A stretch of DNA of 64,000 bases from assembly GCF_027923405.1 (NCBI RefSeq), contig NZ_BQYI01000001.1:5027021-5091020 (forward strand), written 5' to 3'. The DNA comes from Paenibacillus sp. YYML68 (GTDB lineage Bacteria; Bacillota; Bacilli; Paenibacillales; NBRC-103111). Shown in pieces: positions 59,935 through 64,000 of this stretch. A program made the position numbers and the translations under genes. Below the pieces are notes generated by a model. It saw nothing but the letters and a program-made list of their open reading frames with translations. It was not told the origin of the DNA and ran no database searches. Each line of letters begins with the position of its first letter. Within the stretch, counting starts at the first letter, position 1.

Positions 59935-61038
59935 TTACGACCTTTTCGTTACTTTGTACAATAGGAGCGCAAGCTTGACCAGTACGGCATGGTTGAACGT
60001 TCGAACGTCGAGCCCTGTCTCCTGCTTGAACTTGTCGAGCCTGTACAGCAACGTGTTACGGTGTATGTACAGCTTCTTGGCCGTCTCACTGACATTGCAG
60101 TCCAGCTGAAAAAAGTACTCCAGCGTCGTTACCGTCTCCCCATCGAGCGCGAAATCGAGCCGCTTCAGCACGCGCTCCAGGAAGCTCTGCTTCTCGCTGT
60201 CGGGAATGAGATGCACGAGCTTCTCCAGCTGCAGCTCCCACGGCATATGCATATTGCTGCCCACATTATAGGTACGACCTAGCAGTATCGTTTCTCTAAG
60301 CTGCAGGATAGCTGTGTACAGCGACTTCGCCGGGAGAATCGGATAGTACACGGCAAGGTGGCATTCTCCGATCCACTCACTCGCCAGCATATCGTGCAGC
60401 CCGTAGCCGATCGCGGCAAGCTGCTCCTCCACCGTTTCGTGCTCAGCTTCCTGCTTGTCGTCCCCAAGCCCTGCGGTTAATATTTTTTCCGCACCGAGTA
60501 TGAGCCACTCCTTATCCGTCAACGGCACAAGCGTAATCGCTGTGTCGAAAAAAGACTCCAACAGCCGCTTCAGCTCCGCATACTTGACGCGCCGCGACGA
60601 CGTCTGATCGACATAGAGCAGCAGCGGTATTTTGTTCGAATAGAGCGACAGCTGGGATACAAGTGTATCCGGCAGCTCGGCATGCACGGCGCCCAGCTCC
60701 TGTTGGCTCTTAACCCACTCCCTCAAGAGTGCCGCCTTGCTCTCGTCGCTGCTGGAGACGGCCGAGCTCTTCTCGGACTTGTGGCGCGTATCGAGCATAA
60801 GCTCGACAAGCAGCCGCTCCCTTGACGTTATGGCCTCGGCACTCATCTTGAACAGCAATAGCCCATCGCCATCTGCTCTAGTCTTGAAATAAATGTCTCC
60901 ATCCCTCTCGGCAATGAGAGCATTGGAGCCAGTTCCGGCTTGCAACATCTCTGGCCAGCTGGCTGCGGGAATCCGTACTTCCTCAACAGATGCCCCTACT
61001 ATACGTTCGACTTGCTGCCGCAAGCGCTCCCAATCCAT
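59935..61038 (-). CDS. CdaR/PucR-type transcriptional regulator
   Basis: A 367-residue regulator started at ATG 61038 after AAGGAGAGG. The last 60 residues hold the PucR/CdaR helix-turn-helix (CNVSETAKKLYIHRNTLLYR). The middle looks like a GGDEF-like fold of CdaR proteins, and no membrane segment is seen. It is upstream of, and in the same direction as, msmX, so control of sugar uptake is plausible. Ligand unknown. Confidence 0.8.
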   Translation of the reverse strand: MDWERLRQQVERIVGASVEEVRIPAASWPEMLQAGTGSNALIAERDGDIYFKTRADGDGLLLFKMSAEAITSRERLLVELMLDTRHKSEKSSAVSSSDESKAALLREWVKSQQELGAVHAELPDTLVSQLSLYSNKIPLLLYVDQTSSRRVKYAELKRLLESFFDTAITLVPLTDKEWLILGAEKILTAGLGDDKQEAEHETVEEQLAAIGYGLHDMLASEWIGECHLAVYYPILPAKSLYTAILQLRETILLGRTYNVGSNMHMPWELQLEKLVHLIPDSEKQSFLERVLKRLDFALDGETVTTLEYFFQLDCNVSETAKKLYIHRNTLLYRLDKFKQETGLDVRTFNHAVLVKLALLLYKVTKRS

Positions 61039-61201
61039 ACGGCTTCCTCTCCTTATTACAGGTGCGCCTCTCGCCATCCGACCGACCTGTTCATGCTTCT
61101 ATGTATCGTATGCATCAGCCTCTGATGCTTGCTCTTTCTTCTATTGTAACATAACTGTGTCCCCGCTTCGAAAAAAGCATAAGCGCCGGAGCGCAGCAAA
61201 A

Positions 61202-61227
61202 AGGAAGAGGGGGGAGTCCCTCTTCCT
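61202..61227 (-). terminator. Terminator of the NlpC/P60 gene
   Basis: A 10-bp stem AGGAAGAGGG/CCCTCTTCCT followed on the minus strand by TTTTT; it overlaps the stop codon. Confidence 0.9.
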
Positions 61228-62083
61228 AGTTGATCACTCTTCGCGCCGTTACGTAATGCTCATTCCACCAGCCGCTCTCAATGGTATCGAATTTCACACC
61301 GCCGTCGCCATACGTATGAAGCATCATGCCGTTGCCCACATAGATGCCTACATGTCCAATCTGCCCCTTAGAGCTTCTTGTTGTGAAGAACACAAGGTCA
61401 CCAGCCTCCAGGTTACTGCGGCTTACATATTTGCCTTCCTTCGCTTGATTGCGAGATACTCGCGGCAGATCGATTCCGTACTTGTTATATACCCACTTGA
61501 CGAAGGAAGAGCAGTCGAACGTCTCCGTTTGTCCATATTTCGCTCCGAATACGTAAGGGGTGCCCATGTACTCTTGTCCATACAGAATGACTTGGATGGC
61601 CAACTGGTCTTGCTTCGATAGAACACGTCGGCCGCCAATAAACTGCTTCTCGTGAACGCTAACGCTTCTTGTTACGACCTCATCCTTATAGCTTGAGGCG
61701 ATAACCATTTTACCGTCACCTACATAGATTCCGGAGAAGCTAGGATCGTTGCCCTTACCGAAGAACAGCACATCGCCTGGCTTAGCTGTGCTTAGCGTCT
61801 TGACTAGTGGCTTATCAATCTTGAATTGATCGTCCAGTGCGCGAGGCAGCTTGTAATCCATCATTTTGAATATATAATAATTCAGGCCGGAGGCATCGAA
61901 GCCTCTCGTTGGAGATTGTTGCTTCGACGTATATTCCTTGCCTACCATTTCCTTCACAAGTGACACAGCGTCCATATCGTCGTAGGCAGCAGACGCGGTG
62001 CCCGCGAATGCGCCAGTCAGGAGAGCAGTCATAGCAGCGGTCATACAGACAGTTCGCAATCCTTTATGTGGAAGCAACATCAT
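61226..62083 (-). CDS. Secreted NlpC/P60 peptidase with an inactive N-terminal copy
   Basis: A 285-residue exported protein; ATG 62083 after GGGGG. Signal peptide 1-32 (ends TASAA). Two NlpC/P60-like domains follow. The second (about 155-285) has the full triad Cys191 (TFDCSSFVKWVY), His244 (GHVGIYVG) and His256, and should cut peptidoglycan stem peptides. The first (about 36-150) keeps the fold motifs GFDASGLNYY, AKPGDVLFF and GIYVGDGKMV, but the triad positions are Ala64, Ser117 and Ile128. It may serve for wall or substrate binding. Monocistronic with a strong terminator. Confidence 0.88.
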   Translation of the reverse strand: MMLLPHKGLRTVCMTAAMTALLTGAFAGTASAAYDDMDAVSLVKEMVGKEYTSKQQSPTRGFDASGLNYYIFKMMDYKLPRALDDQFKIDKPLVKTLSTAKPGDVLFFGKGNDPSFSGIYVGDGKMVIASSYKDEVVTRSVSVHEKQFIGGRRVLSKQDQLAIQVILYGQEYMGTPYVFGAKYGQTETFDCSSFVKWVYNKYGIDLPRVSRNQAKEGKYVSRSNLEAGDLVFFTTRSSKGQIGHVGIYVGNGMMLHTYGDGGVKFDTIESGWWNEHYVTARRVIN

Positions 62084-62504
62084 AAATCCCCCTATTGAGT
62101 GTTTATAGTTCGGCAGCTCGTATAACGCTTTCACTGCCTTTGCACTCATAGATTACCATGGGTGATTTTTGTCCCGCATTCCACAAAAAATGACTGACTT
62201 CTTATATTGCTGTTAATCCACCCAGCAGCTACACCATTTTCTATAATTTATGTGCAACATTAATGGCTTGGGCATAAATCAACGAATCATGCAAAGCCGC
62301 ATGACACAAGGATATACGTAGCATATATACATATATATATCAATATAGATACACTACACCGCCTAACGCACAGGAATATATTACACCTCTTGTATAAAAC
62401 CATCTATTAAAAGTACCACTATGGACGATAATGGTTTAGCGACCTGATTTTTGGAAATAATGAAAGGATATTTTACCGTTACAAGCAAAAAGTCGGAGGA
62501 ATAT
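62084..62504. other. AT-rich intergenic stretch
   Basis: Between the divergent NlpC/P60 and LarA genes. It contains an alternating AT tract around 62315-62345 and otherwise nothing I can name. Promoters for both genes must lie here, but no pair of boxes stands out. Confidence 0.5.
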
Positions 62505-63758
62505 ATGTTGAAACCGTCTATTCGTTATGGTCACAGCTCGATTACACTTTCAATTCCTGCAAGCTGTTCTTGGGATACAATCAGTTATAAGCAGAGCAGT
62601 ATGACGAAAGATCCCCTTACATCGAAGTCGATCATTCTGCAAGCCCTTGCTAATCCGATCGGTTCCCCGCCGCTGCATGAGCTGGCCCGCGGTATTCAGA
62701 GCGCAACTATACTCATACCCGATGGAACTCGACTGTGCCCAAGTGGAGAGCTTCTGGGACCCATTCTGGATGAATTAAATGCATCCGGTCTACCTGACGA
62801 TCAGATCGAAATCATTGTCGCTCTCGGCTTTCATCGCAAGCATACCCACGAGGAGCTGCGTGAACTTGTATCGGGACCTATTTATGAGCGTGTAAGGGTG
62901 TCCAATCACTCCTGCCTTCCCGAGCACTGTGAGCTGGTTGGAACGACCCGTCTAGGTACTCCCGTTGAGATCAATCGACAAGTGGTGGCTTCCCCTCTGC
63001 GCATTGCTATCGGGAATATCGAGCCACACTCGCTGGTAGGCGTATCTGGAGGCGTTAAAGCGCTCGTTCCCGGCGTCGCATCCAAGCGCTGCATAGAGCA
63101 TAATCATAGCCTGTCGTTAACCTACACAGCTGTTCCGGGCAACCTGGACAATCCTATTCATCAAGACCTCGAGGAGGCTCATCAGCTGCTGCCCATTCAC
63201 TTCATCCTGAACGTTATCGTCGATCATGAGCGTCATGTGCTCGAGGCATTCGCCGGAGATGTGAAGCTCGCTCACGCAGAAGGCGCACGCAAGGCGAAGG
63301 ACCGCTTCGTCTTACCTGTCAATCGTCAGTACGAGCTCGTCATCGCCTCTACGGGCGGCTATCCGAAGGATTTGCAAATGTACCAGGCACTTAAGACATT
63401 GCGGAATGCAGCTGCCTTTACGAAGCCGGGAGGAACGATCCTGCTGGCGGCACAATGTGCGGAGCTGCTGGGGAACGGTATGTTTCAATTATGGATCGAT
63501 ACGATGGGGACGCGCGAAGAGATGGCCGCTAAGCTGCGAGCGCAGTTTGTGCTCGGTGCGCATAAGGTGTTACATCTTCAAGAGGTGCTGGAGAAGCATG
63601 AGGTGTATTTATTGTCCGCTCTACCGCGAGCCTTGACACAGCAGCTCGGCTTTCGACCTGTGGAGCATCTCGACGATGTGCTAGAACCATTAGTGAAGCG
63701 GCATCAAGGGTCGATCGCCATCATGCCATTCGGGGCTCTCACTTATCCTGAAGGCTAG
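62505..63758 (+). CDS. larA: LarA-family (lactate racemase-like) nickel-pincer enzyme
   Basis: A 417-residue protein; ATG 62505 after GGAGG. LarA features: His110 and His113 in GFHRKHTHEEL, His175 in IEPHSLVGVSGG and Lys185 in GVKALVPG, the lysine that holds the nickel-pincer nucleotide, plus GGYPKDLQMYQALKTL. It should racemise or epimerise a 2-hydroxy acid. The cofactor genes larB, larC and larE are not in the window. Many LarA homologues act on substrates other than lactate, so the substrate is open. Confidence 0.85.
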   Translation: MLKPSIRYGHSSITLSIPASCSWDTISYKQSSMTKDPLTSKSIILQALANPIGSPPLHELARGIQSATILIPDGTRLCPSGELLGPILDELNASGLPDDQIEIIVALGFHRKHTHEELRELVSGPIYERVRVSNHSCLPEHCELVGTTRLGTPVEINRQVVASPLRIAIGNIEPHSLVGVSGGVKALVPGVASKRCIEHNHSLSLTYTAVPGNLDNPIHQDLEEAHQLLPIHFILNVIVDHERHVLEAFAGDVKLAHAEGARKAKDRFVLPVNRQYELVIASTGGYPKDLQMYQALKTLRNAAAFTKPGGTILLAAQCAELLGNGMFQLWIDTMGTREEMAAKLRAQFVLGAHKVLHLQEVLEKHEVYLLSALPRALTQQLGFRPVEHLDDVLEPLVKRHQGSIAIMPFGALTYPEG

Positions 63759-63767
63759 ATACGCAAA

Positions 63768-63797
63768 CGAAAAAGAGATCCTGCAGAGGATCTCTTC
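63768..63797 (-). terminator. Terminator after tRNA-Lys
   Basis: Stem AAGAGATCC/GGATCTCTT; on the minus strand it is followed by TTTTTCG, so it ends the tRNA-Tyr/tRNA-Lys transcript and may also close larA. Confidence 0.8.
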
Positions 63798-63824
63798 TAC
63801 TAATAACATCTAAAATACTAAGGA

Positions 63825-63897
63825 TGAGCCATGTAGGACTCGAACCTACGACACCCTGATTAAAAGTCAGGTGCTCTACCGACTGAGCTAATGGCTC
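63825..63897 (-). tRNA. tRNA-Lys (TTT)
   Basis: Acceptor GAGCCAT/ATGGCTC, anticodon loop CTTTTAA (anticodon TTT), T-loop TTCGAGT, discriminator A. CCA is not encoded (TCC follows). Confidence 0.96.
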
Positions 63898-63908
63898 ATA
63901 AGAAATGG

Positions 63909-63991
63909 TGGAGGCTGATGGATTCGAACCACCGAACTCGTCAGAGAACAGATTTACAGTCTGCTGCGTTTGGCCACTTCGCTAAGCCTCC
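63909..63991 (-). tRNA. tRNA-Tyr (GTA)
   Basis: Acceptor GGAGGCT/AGCCTCC, anticodon GTA in CTGTAAA, a long variable arm as in bacterial tRNA-Tyr, T-loop TTCGAAT. Upstream of tRNA-Lys with an 11-bp gap. Confidence 0.95.
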
Positions 63992-64000
63992 AAGGTGATA

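Overview
The window looks like chromosomal DNA of a spore-forming Bacillota of the Paenibacillaceae type. The evidence is an SLH-anchored surface protein, a HisG/HisZ histidine operon, SD sequences of the GGAGG type, high-GC coding sequence, and gene order shared with the Bacillus subtilis blocks cggR-gapA-pgk-tpiA-pgm-eno, clpP/tRNA-Arg, yvcD-trxB, rapZ-yvcK-whiA-crh and hisZGDBHAFI-yvoF-ppaX-lgt-hprK. Most genes are on the minus strand, so operons read from high to low coordinates.

1-5.9 kb: a cobalamin riboswitch with its own promoter and a terminator-type expression platform precedes a 1508-residue SLH-anchored protein. This protein combines two transcobalamin-like alpha-barrel blocks with three DUF4430 (transcobalamin beta-type) domains. 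A DUF4430 lipoprotein follows, cut by the window edge. I read this as a cell-surface vitamin B12 capture system. 5.9-10.5 kb: a nos-type copper/ABC accessory operon (lipoprotein-nosD-nosL-nosY-nosF-tlpA) with no nosZ beside it. 10.7-18.1 kb: the central glycolytic operon cggR-gap-pgk-tpiA-gpmI-eno, with a recognisable promoter and CggR operator.

18.2-22.2 kb: an AT-rich accessory patch with small membrane proteins, a nucleotidyltransferase flanked by two direct copies of a tmRNA 3'-end sequence, a truncated AlbA/HATPase-type regulator and an internally deleted IS256-family element. 22.3-35.5 kb: an eleven-gene Fur-controlled siderophore operon. Its first half is rhizobactin/schizokinen-like (diaminobutyrate aminotransferase and decarboxylase, NIS synthetase, acetyltransferase, monooxygenase). 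Its second half is petrobactin-like (second NIS synthetase, asbC, asbD, asbE, asbF), with an MFS exporter between. The product should be a mixed hydroxamate/3,4-catecholate citrate siderophore. The accessory segment from 18.2 to 35.7 kb separates cggR from the tRNA-Arg/clpP locus.

36-47.5 kb: tRNA-Arg, a CtsR-controlled clpP, a secreted copper-amine-oxidase-N-domain protein, then glcK-rapZ-yvcK-whiA-crh, with the crh product carrying a phosphorylatable His15, then trxB, a TPR/HTH protein and a divergent PRPP synthetase. 47.5-55.2 kb: the his operon hisZ-G-D-B-H-A-F-IE-J. 55.3-58.6 kb: hprK-lgt-ppaX-yvoF. 58.7-64 kb: an MsmX-type ATPase, a CdaR/PucR-type regulator, a secreted NlpC/P60 protein whose first domain has lost its catalytic triad, a LarA-family racemase on the plus strand, and tRNA-Lys and tRNA-Tyr.

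The two most interesting systems are the riboswitch-controlled, S-layer-anchored transcobalamin-like protein and the hybrid siderophore operon. No CRISPR array, rRNA or complete prophage was seen.
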